In this document: in pieces, positions 8,610 through 16,520 of the stretch | Numbering within the stretch: the first letter of the stretch is position 1 | Layout: every line of letters begins with the position of its first letter | From: UBA10349 sp003485905 | GTDB taxonomy: Bacteria; Pseudomonadota; Gammaproteobacteria; Arenicellales; Arenicellaceae | Direction of reading: 5' to 3' | Assembly (NCBI GenBank): GCA_943787185.1 | Contig: CALSLL010000002.1 | Location: 372,001-436,000 of the forward strand | Length of the DNA: 64,000 bases | Made by a program: the position numbers and the translations under genes | The notes under the pieces: model-generated | The model's input: the letters and a program-made list of their open reading frames with translations, nothing else | Told to the model about the DNA's origin: nothing | Database searches by the model: none

Positions 8610-9719
8610 ATGAAACAAATCAACGTTGGAATCATTGGAACTGGATGGTGCGGTGGTATACGGGCGAATACCTGTGCTACCAATCCGCTCGTTAAGGAAT
8701 TGCATATCGCTGAAACCCGCCCTGAGCGATTGGCAGAAATTGTAGAGCAAACTAGCCCAAGTTCAGCAACTGACAATTATAAGGATCTGCTTGCTAACCC
8801 GGACATCGATGCAATTATTGTTTCAGCTACACCGGAGCCGCTTCATTACCCAATGGCTTTGGAGTCTATGCAGGCCGGTAAGCATGTTTTTCTGGAGAAG
8901 CCCATAGCTCTGACACTGGATGAAGCAGACGAACTCGCGGCCCTAGCTAACGAGCGTAATCTGAAATTTACGATCGGTTACTCTCAACGCTTTAACCCCA
9001 AGTTTGCCTATGTCAAACAGTCCGTCGAAGATGGAAGTTTGGGCGAACCAGTGAGTGCGATGGTCAGTCGTCATATCACTCGAAATTTGGGTAAAAAAAT
9101 TAGTGGTAGAACCAAATTATCACCAGCAGCAATGGAAGCTACCCATGATATCGATTTTATTTTGTGGTGTTTGGAACCGAGGCTTCCCAAGCGTGTTTAT
9201 TGTCAATCGGTCTACAAGGTGATGAAAAAAACCTGTGACGCCCCTGATTGTTCATGGATTACTGTGACCATGGATGATGGGGTTGTGTTTACTATCGGGG
9301 CGGGATGGATATTGCCGCCAAGTTATCCAAACTTTTCCAGTACCAATGTTGAATTTGTCGGTTCTGAAGGCGTGTTATTAGTCGACAATAGTCACCGGGA
9401 TGTGGTCCGCAGTACTATGAGTGATGGCATCATGTTTCCTATGTCGACAATGCCAGGTGAGCAAGTAGGCCATGTATTTGCTGGGGCCATGCACAATGAG
9501 ACTGTACATTTTATCGAAGCAGTCGCTTGCGACAGAGACGTTATGGTTACCGCTAAGCAAGCCCGTCAGGTAATGGAGGTTTATCTTGCGGCTGATTTGT
9601 CGGCACATCGAGATCAGCCTATTTCAATACCGTTGAGCGCAGAAGATATTAAGGCATCACTTGCCCTGTCTGAAATTGAGCCGCAGCAAGCTGAAATACT
9701 GAGTGTTAGTAACGGGTAA
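8610..9719 (+). CDS. Gfo/Idh/MocA family NAD(P)-dependent oxidoreductase
   Basis: 369-residue cytoplasmic dehydrogenase. Residues 7-16 (GIIGTGWCGG) form the Rossmann dinucleotide loop, 95-98 (LEKP) is the conserved E-K-P where the lysine acts in catalysis, and THDIDFILW (178-186) supplies the second-domain catalytic His/Asp. Family members oxidise or reduce sugars, inositols, amino-sugars or other cyclic alcohols. The substrate is unknown. It is divergent from the tripartite transporter operon and is followed by a strong bidirectional terminator. The start has almost no Shine-Dalgarno signal; the ATG is the only one consistent with the Rossmann N-terminus. A paralogue lies at 15386-16513 in the second transporter operon. 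Confidence 0.88.
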   Translation: MKQINVGIIGTGWCGGIRANTCATNPLVKELHIAETRPERLAEIVEQTSPSSATDNYKDLLANPDIDAIIVSATPEPLHYPMALESMQAGKHVFLEKPIALTLDEADELAALANERNLKFTIGYSQRFNPKFAYVKQSVEDGSLGEPVSAMVSRHITRNLGKKISGRTKLSPAAMEATHDIDFILWCLEPRLPKRVYCQSVYKVMKKTCDAPDCSWITVTMDDGVVFTIGAGWILPPSYPNFSSTNVEFVGSEGVLLVDNSHRDVVRSTMSDGIMFPMSTMPGEQVGHVFAGAMHNETVHFIEAVACDRDVMVTAKQARQVMEVYLAADLSAHRDQPISIPLSAEDIKASLALSEIEPQQAEILSVSNG

Positions 9720-9752
9720 GCAGAAACAACTAGCTAATAGCGCTTTGAAATG

Positions 9753-9780
9753 AAAAGCCTACCAAAATTGGTAGGCTTTT
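9753..9780. terminator. Bidirectional Rho-independent terminator
   Basis: AAAAGCCTACCAA pairs with TTGGTAGGCTTTT (a 13-bp stem with a 2-nt centre), flanked by A- and T-runs on both sides. It sits between the convergent Gfo/Idh gene (plus) and cytochrome c gene (minus), so it can end transcription in both directions. Confidence 0.9.
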
Positions 9781-9830
9781 ATTTTGCATCGCGCTGTTCG
9801 TGAATAGCGCGGTAGCGGCTGGAGCTTAGC

Positions 9831-11585
9831 TTAGGGAGCTGCTAGGGCATTCCCTGTCATAGGGTTTACGCCATTGTGAAAGTTCCCTTGGTCACGCACT
9901 GTGCGAGATTCACCATTTTCGTCGTAGTGTACCCATGCGAGTCCGTGTACGTCGCCGTTGCCAGGCATGTCGATCTTGGATAGGAGCTCTTTGGTATTTA
10001 CATCATAGACATAGATACGACCTTCGGCATTGCTGGTTGCCCACATCTCCTTACCGTTTGGCGAGAGCAACACGTGGTCTACCTTATAAGCACCGTAAAG
10101 CGTTTCTTGGGGGTACCCGGTCTCGGTATTTAACACAGTAAGTGTTCGTCCCATGAAGCCAGCGGCCTCGCCCTTATTCGCAACCCACAACTCGGTCTCG
10201 TCCGCATTTAATGAGCCACCGTAGGGGCCTATTCCTGTGCCATTAGTCCATAACACCTCGCCCGTTTCCAGGTTCATTTTGGCTGCATTGCCCATTGTAT
10301 TGATTACGTAGAAGTACTCTTTTGCAGCATCAACAATTAACCAATTTGGTCGGTAACCAGGGATCGGAAATTCTGCTTCTACTTCCCAGGTTTCTGGATT
10401 TATCTTGGCCACCCAGTATGGGCGCATAGCCAACAATTTGCCCCCATACATATCATAGGCAGCGGCCATTCCGGTACCACGGCCCGGCGCGTAGCCAGCT
10501 GGTTCCATCAGCGCGTATATGTATTCGTAATCTTTGTCTGACCAAACCGTGTAAACAAATCCGCCGAGATCAACATCTTTTACCCCGCCGATGATCTCGT
10601 CGGTATTTGGATCAAGTAGCATTAGTGCGAGCCCGTTGGGAGCCCTACCGAACATATCCAGTAGCATGTAATCCTTGAATATTTGTCCGTGATGTATTCG
10701 GCCACCGATGTCGATTTGAGATACCGGTTGAAGAGTTACAGCATCGGCTTTGAGAAGTGTTGCAGAAGCCTCCAACCTGGCCAATCCTGCCATATCCGAA
10801 TCAGCCACCCCATCTGCTCGTGCACCGATAATGTAGGCATAACGGCCATCGGGCGAAGTCATCGTAGTATGCACCGTCGCTCGTAAATTCTTGGGCAACG
10901 CATAGCTCGCAACAACCTCGTGCGTTTCGGCATCACCTACAACAATTTGATTTTTTTCTGGTAGAACGTAATCATCACCTAACACTGCTGGAGTGCTTGC
11001 CGTACCTACATTTTCGTAAAAATAGGTCTTGCCCGGTTGAGGTTCGAATTTCGCTTCCCCTGGATCGAACGTTTGGAGAACTTGAGACTGGTAGTGACTA
11101 AGGACGCTGCCCTCTTTTGATCGACGTGTCCACGTATCCTGAACAGATGCAAAAGTTTCTATGGCTTCTACCTGGAGGTCGCGCGCCGTCTTGGCGAATA
11201 CCGGCCCCTCAGCCTGGCTTGATTTTACAGCCTCAAGGTCGGTGAGCCAGCGCTCTGGTAGGTCTGCCTCTAGCTCCATTCCAGCCAAGGTACGGATATA
11301 CATGGATATTGCCGCGAGGTCTTCGTCACTCGGGTCCATCTCACTGACGATGACGCCCATGACTGGATTGCTTTCGAGCTGATCAAAGATATCGACGGGT
11401 GAGGGCCCGAATAGCAGGCTAGGCCCAACAAGGCCTTCACCAGTTTCTGCGTGGCAGATTTTGCAGCCGACGTCGGAATTAAAAAGTTCCTGTCCGCGCT
11501 CAACTAACGCGTCAACATTCTGCGCTTTAATTGGCGTGGTGAGCGTTAAGAATAGGGCAAATGATAGAAAGAAATTACTTCTCAT
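9831..11585 (-). CDS. Exported c-type cytochrome fused to a YVTN/cd1-like beta-propeller
   Basis: 584-residue periplasmic protein. A signal peptide (residues 1-21, ending IKA) precedes a small cytochrome c domain with the heme motif CKICH at 41-45 and candidate axial methionines at 76 or 83. From about residue 170 to the end, repeated propeller strands (TSPDGRYAYIIGARADG, LNADETELWVANKGEA, LSPNGKEMWATSNAEG) give a seven- or eight-bladed YVTN-like propeller reminiscent of cytochrome cd1/NirN-type domains. Heme d1 ligands could not be identified, so nitrite reduction is not proposed. It may pass electrons from an oxidation on the propeller to the respiratory chain. It is divergent from the HD/CMD/Rieske trio, sharing a promoter region with a 21-bp palindrome. 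Confidence 0.75.
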   Translation of the reverse strand: MRSNFFLSFALFLTLTTPIKAQNVDALVERGQELFNSDVGCKICHAETGEGLVGPSLLFGPSPVDIFDQLESNPVMGVIVSEMDPSDEDLAAISMYIRTLAGMELEADLPERWLTDLEAVKSSQAEGPVFAKTARDLQVEAIETFASVQDTWTRRSKEGSVLSHYQSQVLQTFDPGEAKFEPQPGKTYFYENVGTASTPAVLGDDYVLPEKNQIVVGDAETHEVVASYALPKNLRATVHTTMTSPDGRYAYIIGARADGVADSDMAGLARLEASATLLKADAVTLQPVSQIDIGGRIHHGQIFKDYMLLDMFGRAPNGLALMLLDPNTDEIIGGVKDVDLGGFVYTVWSDKDYEYIYALMEPAGYAPGRGTGMAAAYDMYGGKLLAMRPYWVAKINPETWEVEAEFPIPGYRPNWLIVDAAKEYFYVINTMGNAAKMNLETGEVLWTNGTGIGPYGGSLNADETELWVANKGEAAGFMGRTLTVLNTETGYPQETLYGAYKVDHVLLSPNGKEMWATSNAEGRIYVYDVNTKELLSKIDMPGNGDVHGLAWVHYDENGESRTVRDQGNFHNGVNPMTGNALAAP

Positions 11586-11702
11586 ACTAAGGGCTCCGGG
11601 TTAAGTTTTCTCGCGCGAATCATCTAGATACGTTAACAGATGAATAGTATCTGTTTATAATTGATTATGTCTATTCGGCAATGAGAGCATTCGGAATAGA
11701 TT

Positions 11703-11723
11703 ACACATAATAATATTATGTGT
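11703..11723. promoter_or_regulatory. 21-bp palindrome (10-1-10) in the divergent promoter region
   Basis: ACACATAATA and TATTATGTGT are exact inverted arms around one A. It lies about 118 bp upstream of the cytochrome gene and about 122 bp upstream of the HD gene, within very AT-rich DNA. Size and symmetry fit a dimeric regulator operator serving both genes. No regulator gene lies next to it. Confidence 0.5.
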
Positions 11724-11844
11724 ATACAATATGTGAATATACCAAGATACAATACATTATATATATGTATTAGCTAAATTTGAGTAATTCAAGGCGCCGG
11801 TTCTCTGGCATTTGAATACCACAGGTAGGGGGGGGTACCATATA

Positions 11845-12504
11845 ATGACAAGTGAGAACGAGCCGACATTAGGCTTAAGACGAAAGGTTGGCGAGCGCAA
11901 TAATTTACTCAGCCCTGACTGGCAGTATATTGAAGCACGCAGTATCGGCGAGTATACCGCTGAGGATTGGGCGCTGTTGAATCGTCAGCGTGGGGAGTAC
12001 GAAGCGAAGGAGCGTGCCCGACAGGCAATGGATCTTCTAACCGCTTCGCGAGATGCGCCAACTTTTGGCTATATGATTAATAATTATGAGCACTGCATGC
12101 AAACAGCCACTATGCTTTACAACGATGGTCACGATGAAGGAACCATTGTTACCGGCCTGTTTCATGACGTTGGGTTTATCGTTTGTCCCGAGAATCATGC
12201 GAGATTTTCGGCTGACCTAATTCGACCGTTTATATCAGAAAAAAATGCTTGGATGCTTGAGCATCACGAAATCTTTCAGCGAATCCACCTGCATGGTTTT
12301 TTTGAGATCGAAGATCCTGAATTCATCAATGCACGTGAACAATGGCGAGGTCACCAGTATTTTGATTGGACCGAAGAATTTGTTGCACGTTACGATATTG
12401 TGGCAATTGATCCTAGTATCGAAAGTTTACCGATCGAGTTTTTCGAGCCGATGGTGAAACGAGTATTCTCTGGTTCACGGGTACTCCCTGATATGGCGGA
12501 ATAA
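11845..12504 (+). CDS. HD-domain protein resembling PhnZ/MIOX-type diiron oxygenases
   Basis: 219 residues from the ATG at 11845; an in-frame TTG at 11812 would add 11 residues, but the G-rich ribosome binding site (11827-11835) fits the ATG. The metal-binding pattern is H83, H107-D108, H118, H140/H141 and D184 (ARYD). Its order and spacing match the PhnZ-like subgroup of HD proteins, including the region after the last His and the R-x-D followed by a proline-containing loop. Those enzymes use a mixed-valent diiron centre to oxidise C-H bonds next to phosphonate or polyol groups, rather than hydrolysing nucleotides. Substrate-binding residues are not assignable. It is the first gene of an apparent operon with a CMD-like protein and a Rieske oxygenase. 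A simple HD phosphohydrolase remains possible. Confidence 0.72.
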   Translation: MTSENEPTLGLRRKVGERNNLLSPDWQYIEARSIGEYTAEDWALLNRQRGEYEAKERARQAMDLLTASRDAPTFGYMINNYEHCMQTATMLYNDGHDEGTIVTGLFHDVGFIVCPENHARFSADLIRPFISEKNAWMLEHHEIFQRIHLHGFFEIEDPEFINAREQWRGHQYFDWTEEFVARYDIVAIDPSIESLPIEFFEPMVKRVFSGSRVLPDMAE

Positions 12505-12592
12505 CGATGCAATATCACGATGAGAAAATTATAATTCAGTTGGATTACGAGTGCTTCAGCAGGTCGTACAAGATTTGGGTCGGGAGCAGCTG

Positions 12593-13165
12593 ATGTCAGC
12601 TTGGATAAAAATGATTCCCGAGGACGAAGCAACTGGTATTCTGCGAGAGCTTTATGACGAGGCTATGACGCCACATGGCACCGTAGACAATGTTATGAAG
12701 GTGCATTCCCTGCGACCCCACACTATGCATGGTCACGTGACACTTTACCGGAGCGTGCTACATCACCCAGACATAAAATTGCCGCTGTGGTTTCTGGAAG
12801 TCGTTGCGTCTTATGTTAGTGTTAAAAATGATTGCACATACAGCCTCACCCATCATTTTATGAATGTTCGCCGCTTGCTTGATGATGAGCAGCGATGTGA
12901 CGATATTTTAAAAAGCCTGCGGGCCGGGGCGCCTGATACCCAATTTCAAGATAAGTACTTAGCATTGCTGCATTACGCCGCAAAATTGACAACAGACGTT
13001 GCCACAATGGCTTCCTCCGATATGGAACCTCTTCATGATAGTGGCTGTACAGATGGAGAAATTCTTGAGGTAAATCAGGTGGTCGCCTATTTCAATTATT
13101 CCAATAGAGTGTTGAATGGACTAGGAGTTACCACTGAGGGCGATTCAATAGGTTTTTATGGTTAG
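12593..13165 (+). CDS. Carboxymuconolactone decarboxylase/AhpD-like protein lacking the second active-site Cys
   Basis: 190 residues from ATG 12593, preceded by GGGAG; an upstream GTG at 12551 has no ribosome binding site. The helical region E69...NDCTYSLTHH (80-88) aligns with the AhpD/peroxidase-related motif in which Cys-x-x-Cys is followed by His. Here the first Cys (81) and the His are kept but the second Cys is Ser84. That argues against thiol-peroxidase cycling and for a single-cysteine or non-redox role. It lies 88 bp after the HD gene and 35 bp before the Rieske gene on the same strand, so it probably functions in the same pathway. The CMD family also includes true gamma-carboxymuconolactone decarboxylases, but the length fits the peroxidase-related group better. 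Confidence 0.75.
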   Translation: MSAWIKMIPEDEATGILRELYDEAMTPHGTVDNVMKVHSLRPHTMHGHVTLYRSVLHHPDIKLPLWFLEVVASYVSVKNDCTYSLTHHFMNVRRLLDDEQRCDDILKSLRAGAPDTQFQDKYLALLHYAAKLTTDVATMASSDMEPLHDSGCTDGEILEVNQVVAYFNYSNRVLNGLGVTTEGDSIGFYG

Positions 13166-13200
13166 TTTGTTGTCTTTCATAGGGCTTGTTTGGAGCGAAA

Positions 13201-14226
13201 ATGTACCTTCGAAATAGCTGGTATGTTGCCGGCATCTCTTCCGAGATTGCAACAGAATTGACGCCGCTACGCATACTTGACGAAAATATAGTTTTATATC
13301 GTACCAAGAGCGGCGAGCCCGTTGCTCTGGAAGATTCTTGCCCGCATCGACGATTACCATTATCTAAAGGTCGTCTACTGAACGATAAAATTGAATGTGG
13401 TTATCACGGGCTACAGTTTGACCGTTCTGGTGTATGCGTTATTGCGCCGACCCAAGATCGAATCCCGCCGTCAGCAATTGTTAGAAGTTATCCAGTCGTC
13501 GACCGCTGGGGTTTGCTCTGGATTTGGATGGGTGATGCTGAACTTGCGGATGATAGCTTGATAATCAATATCGAGAACTATAAGAATCCAGATTGGAAAA
13601 TTACCACGGGTGATGCATTAACCTGCGCCTGTAATTATCAATACCTAACAGATAACTTGCTGGACCCTTCGCATGTTGCCTGGGTGCACCGGACATCGTT
13701 TGCGGCTGCTGGTACGGACAATGTACCACTGGAAATAACCCAATCTGATGAAGGAATTGTTGTGCATCGCTGGATATACGATAACGAACCGCCGCCTTTT
13801 TATGCACCTTTGGTGCAATTCAAAGGTAATTGCGATCGACTCCAGTATTACGAGGCGCAATACCCATCAACCGCCATCAATAAGTCTATCTTTTTTCCTG
13901 CCGGCCAAGGTGGGCCTGACTCCGTGGCAGATAATCTAACCTACATCATGATTTCCTATAATTTCATGACACCGATTGATGCAGATAACACTCGCTATCA
14001 TTGGCTTCAACACCGGAACACCGATCCAGACAACGAAGAGGTAACCGCGACGATAACGGCAGGCGCAAAATCGGCATTCCTTGAAGATCGTGATGTGCTA
14101 GAAGCAGTGCACACTGGAATCGCTAATGAAACGACCCGTCATCTCGATCTGGGACTGGATGCAGCGTCGTTGCATTTTCGTCGCAAATTGGAAAAATTAA
14201 TCGATCAAGAGTCCAGCAACTCTTGA
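13201..14226 (+). CDS. Rieske non-heme iron oxygenase, VanA-like oxygenase component
   Basis: 341 residues from ATG 13201 (TTGGAGCG upstream; the TTG at 13186 is within the leader). The N-terminal Rieske domain has C47-P-H49 and C66-G-Y-H69, the four [2Fe-2S] ligands. The catalytic domain has DNLLDPSHVAWVH (151-163), giving the bridging Asp155 and the mononuclear iron ligands His158 and His163. Length and the LTDNLLDPSH signature place it with vanillate O-demethylase-type and related ring or side-chain oxygenases (demethylation or hydroxylation). No reductase gene is adjacent; electrons would have to come from an unlinked VanB-like protein. It closes the HD/CMD/Rieske operon and converges on a DUF6152 gene. 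Confidence 0.9.
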   Translation: MYLRNSWYVAGISSEIATELTPLRILDENIVLYRTKSGEPVALEDSCPHRRLPLSKGRLLNDKIECGYHGLQFDRSGVCVIAPTQDRIPPSAIVRSYPVVDRWGLLWIWMGDAELADDSLIINIENYKNPDWKITTGDALTCACNYQYLTDNLLDPSHVAWVHRTSFAAAGTDNVPLEITQSDEGIVVHRWIYDNEPPPFYAPLVQFKGNCDRLQYYEAQYPSTAINKSIFFPAGQGGPDSVADNLTYIMISYNFMTPIDADNTRYHWLQHRNTDPDNEEVTATITAGAKSAFLEDRDVLEAVHTGIANETTRHLDLGLDAASLHFRRKLEKLIDQESSNS

Positions 14227-14274
14227 TCCCATCTGTTATTAACTAGATCGCCTTGCCCCTGTGCTTCGCAGGTT

Positions 14275-15291
14275 TTATTGGGGCGCGGCAAATCGGGTTG
14301 CGACGTCTGGGTCACAGTCGTACCGGTAAAATCCGAAGTCGGGCGTATAGTCCCAGTTCAGCGTTCCGCTAAAAGTGTCGGCTAGATGTTCGGGATCTTC
14401 AAGGAGTACATCGATCGTTAGGCTGCGACCGTCTTCATTTAACGTGTAACGCTCTACAATATGCTTCTGCGTTCCCGAAGCAAGTCCGATGCCATAGGGT
14501 GAGACGTGCTCGGCGAATAACCGCGTGTCAACTACGAGCGTCTCATCTTCCCAATGACCAATGGAATGCCCGAGACGTTTACGTTCACCGTCTACTGGAT
14601 GATCGCGACCGTCTGTATAAATAATACGTTCAGCGTCGAACCATTCGTCTCGGATAATGACTCGGCCATCGAGGATTTCTATCTTGTTGAGGTAGTGTGG
14701 AGAGGTTAAGCCAGCGAGCAAGTCGTAGCCATAGCAAACCGCATTTGGGTTGTCGCGGTCGTGATCATAAGCATCAATTGATGCCTGACCGGCTTCGGTC
14801 AGTGGAATGTTGATGAAATCAGCGTAAAGTGCGCTCACGACTTCAAATGGTGCATGGGCTTCCAGGCGGGATTTCCAGATGCCGCTAATATCGGCTGTTG
14901 TCTCTGTTGACTGGGAATCTTTTACGCCTTGTCGAAGCACAATGCCATCCGTTGTGGTTAGCGATTCTAATAGAGCATAACGTCGATCGGTGTCGTGTTC
15001 GGGGTGTACCCTAAGGTTGATGACATCCCCAATCTTGAGAGAGTCCTTCGACCAGCCGCTGTGCATAAGGATGGGAGTGCTTCCTGTTTCAATTTGCCAT
15101 TCCACTGTTTCTCCATTTTCTTCCACGCCAATGCGCAGATAGACATGAGGATTGCGCCATTGAAAGTCGAGTACAGTCGCTTCAAAAGCAATAACCGTAG
15201 TGCGATCAATGTGAATATAACTGTGGTGCGCAAAGCTGGGTTGTGCGATGGTGAACAAGGCCAGCAGGGCGGCAATTAATCTTGTTTTCAT
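14275..15291 (-). CDS. DUF6152 family periplasmic protein (long form)
   Basis: 338 residues. The signal peptide ends PSFA (residue 21), giving a predicted mature start HHSYIHIDR. The N-terminal domain shows the family pattern: NPH strand (FQWRNPHVYL), WQIETGS, and LKIGDVINLRVHP. A second domain (from about 125) shares GHSIGHWEDETLVVDT and the ERYTLNEDGRSLTIDV strand pair with the paralogue at 41227-42297. The function of DUF6152 is not established to my knowledge; export and conserved His residues suggest metal or ligand binding. It is transcribed toward the Rieske gene and has a 94-bp leader after the neighbouring dehydrogenase stop, so it may have its own promoter. Confidence 0.82.
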   Translation of the reverse strand: MKTRLIAALLALFTIAQPSFAHHSYIHIDRTTVIAFEATVLDFQWRNPHVYLRIGVEENGETVEWQIETGSTPILMHSGWSKDSLKIGDVINLRVHPEHDTDRRYALLESLTTTDGIVLRQGVKDSQSTETTADISGIWKSRLEAHAPFEVVSALYADFINIPLTEAGQASIDAYDHDRDNPNAVCYGYDLLAGLTSPHYLNKIEILDGRVIIRDEWFDAERIIYTDGRDHPVDGERKRLGHSIGHWEDETLVVDTRLFAEHVSPYGIGLASGTQKHIVERYTLNEDGRSLTIDVLLEDPEHLADTFSGTLNWDYTPDFGFYRYDCDPDVATRFAAPQ

Positions 15292-15385
15292 TGGCGATTC
15301 CTTTTTACTAGAGTATTCAATTAAAGCGTTTCAGACAGTACAAGCTAGCTCTCTATTATAGTCTATCGACAATAGGGTTTGCTTG

Positions 15386-16513
15386 CTAGTTTTCATCGAA
15401 AGTGTAGGGGCTGATGGGAAGTTCGATTTCTTTACCGAGGGCTGCGGATCGGTCCATAGCCATTGTGAGCAATAAATTACGATGCCCATCTGCTGCCGAC
15501 GCGTGCGGTGTTTCAATGCCCATCATTATGCGGGTAAACCAGGACATTGTTTCTTCCTTCATCGGACCCCAAAGTTGGTTGTTCCAGATATCGCCAGGCG
15601 GGTAGCTAGTTAAAAAGTCAACATGGCGCTCCATTGGCGGTTGATAGTCCTGCGTTGTATAGCCGGCCGGTAAAGGATCCTCTGTTGCTAACACGAGGTC
15701 ACGATGGGTGTCTTCAACATCAATCACACCTTTTGTACCAATGATGCCAATCTCCAGACCGTAAACAGACCCGGGCCAAACCGTCGGTAATGCCCAGCAA
15801 ATATTCATTGAAAATAATGTGCCGTCGTCCATGGTGAACAGCCCAAACGTTGAGTCTTTGGTACCTAGAGAACCGAGCACTTTGTCGGTCGATCGGGCGT
15901 ATACCGATACAGGGGTTTTTCCCTCCATCAGCCACATAGACATATCCAAACTGTGCGTGCCAGAAACAACCATAGGCGTGAGGTTCTTGCGTTCGTTAGT
16001 CTTCGAAATTGTTGCGATCGGTACCATACGGTTCATTAGTGCCCGGGTGACTACGGAGTGCACATCGCCTATCTGGCCATTAGTTAAACGCTCTTTAATG
16101 GTCAAAAATCTACGCCTAAATCGTTGCGTATAACCAACGCAGGCATCTACCTTAGCTTCTGTTATTGCATTTAGTATTTGTGCGGATTCGTGTACATCTA
16201 TTGCGAGCGGCTTTTCGATAAAGATCTTATGTCCTCTTTCGATCGCCAGTAGCGCGGGTTCGGTGTGCTGGCTCTCGTCGGTGAGAATCATAACTGCGTT
16301 TACTTCAGGTCGATCAAGTAATTCCCGCACATCGGTGGTGAAAAAGTCCGCGTCTGTATCTTTAGCGAGCTGTTTGCCGAGATCTTCTTTTAGGTCGCAC
16401 AAGCCGAGCCATTCTACACCCGGGTATTGTTTTGCAATATTCGCCCGGATTCGCCCGATGGTCCCGCAGCCAATCATTGCGAGACCAATTTTATCTAATT
16501 TGTCTGATTTCAT
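15386..16513 (-). CDS. Gfo/Idh/MocA family oxidoreductase (inositol 2-dehydrogenase-like)
   Basis: 375 residues from the ATG at 16513, preceded by AGGATC; a longer reading would overlap tctA and lacks support. The Rossmann loop is AMIGCGTIG near the N-terminus, the catalytic lysine motif is IFIEKPLAID, and GTHSLDMSMW provides the second-domain His/Asp. The sequence is closest in feel to myo-inositol/scyllo-inositol dehydrogenases, but the family is broad. It starts 7 bp after the tctA stop and so is the last gene of a tctC-tctB-tctA-gfo operon, which implies the imported compound is its substrate or a near precursor. It is only moderately similar to the dehydrogenase at 8610-9719. Confidence 0.88.
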   Translation of the reverse strand: MKSDKLDKIGLAMIGCGTIGRIRANIAKQYPGVEWLGLCDLKEDLGKQLAKDTDADFFTTDVRELLDRPEVNAVMILTDESQHTEPALLAIERGHKIFIEKPLAIDVHESAQILNAITEAKVDACVGYTQRFRRRFLTIKERLTNGQIGDVHSVVTRALMNRMVPIATISKTNERKNLTPMVVSGTHSLDMSMWLMEGKTPVSVYARSTDKVLGSLGTKDSTFGLFTMDDGTLFSMNICWALPTVWPGSVYGLEIGIIGTKGVIDVEDTHRDLVLATEDPLPAGYTTQDYQPPMERHVDFLTSYPPGDIWNNQLWGPMKEETMSWFTRIMMGIETPHASAADGHRNLLLTMAMDRSAALGKEIELPISPYTFDEN

Positions 16514-16520
16514 TCTGATC

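Noticed and set aside
9790..9811. CGCGCT/AGCGCG inverted repeat after the bidirectional terminator
   Set aside because: Only six-base arms with no T-tract; the stronger terminator at 9753-9780 explains the region.
9831..11585. Cytochrome cd1 nitrite reductase
   Set aside because: The propeller resembles the fold, but no heme d1 ligands or nir gene neighbours are visible.
14227..14274. Possible GCCCC/GGGGC hairpin between the Rieske and DUF6152 genes
   Set aside because: The pairing is short with a large unpaired inside and no T-tract.
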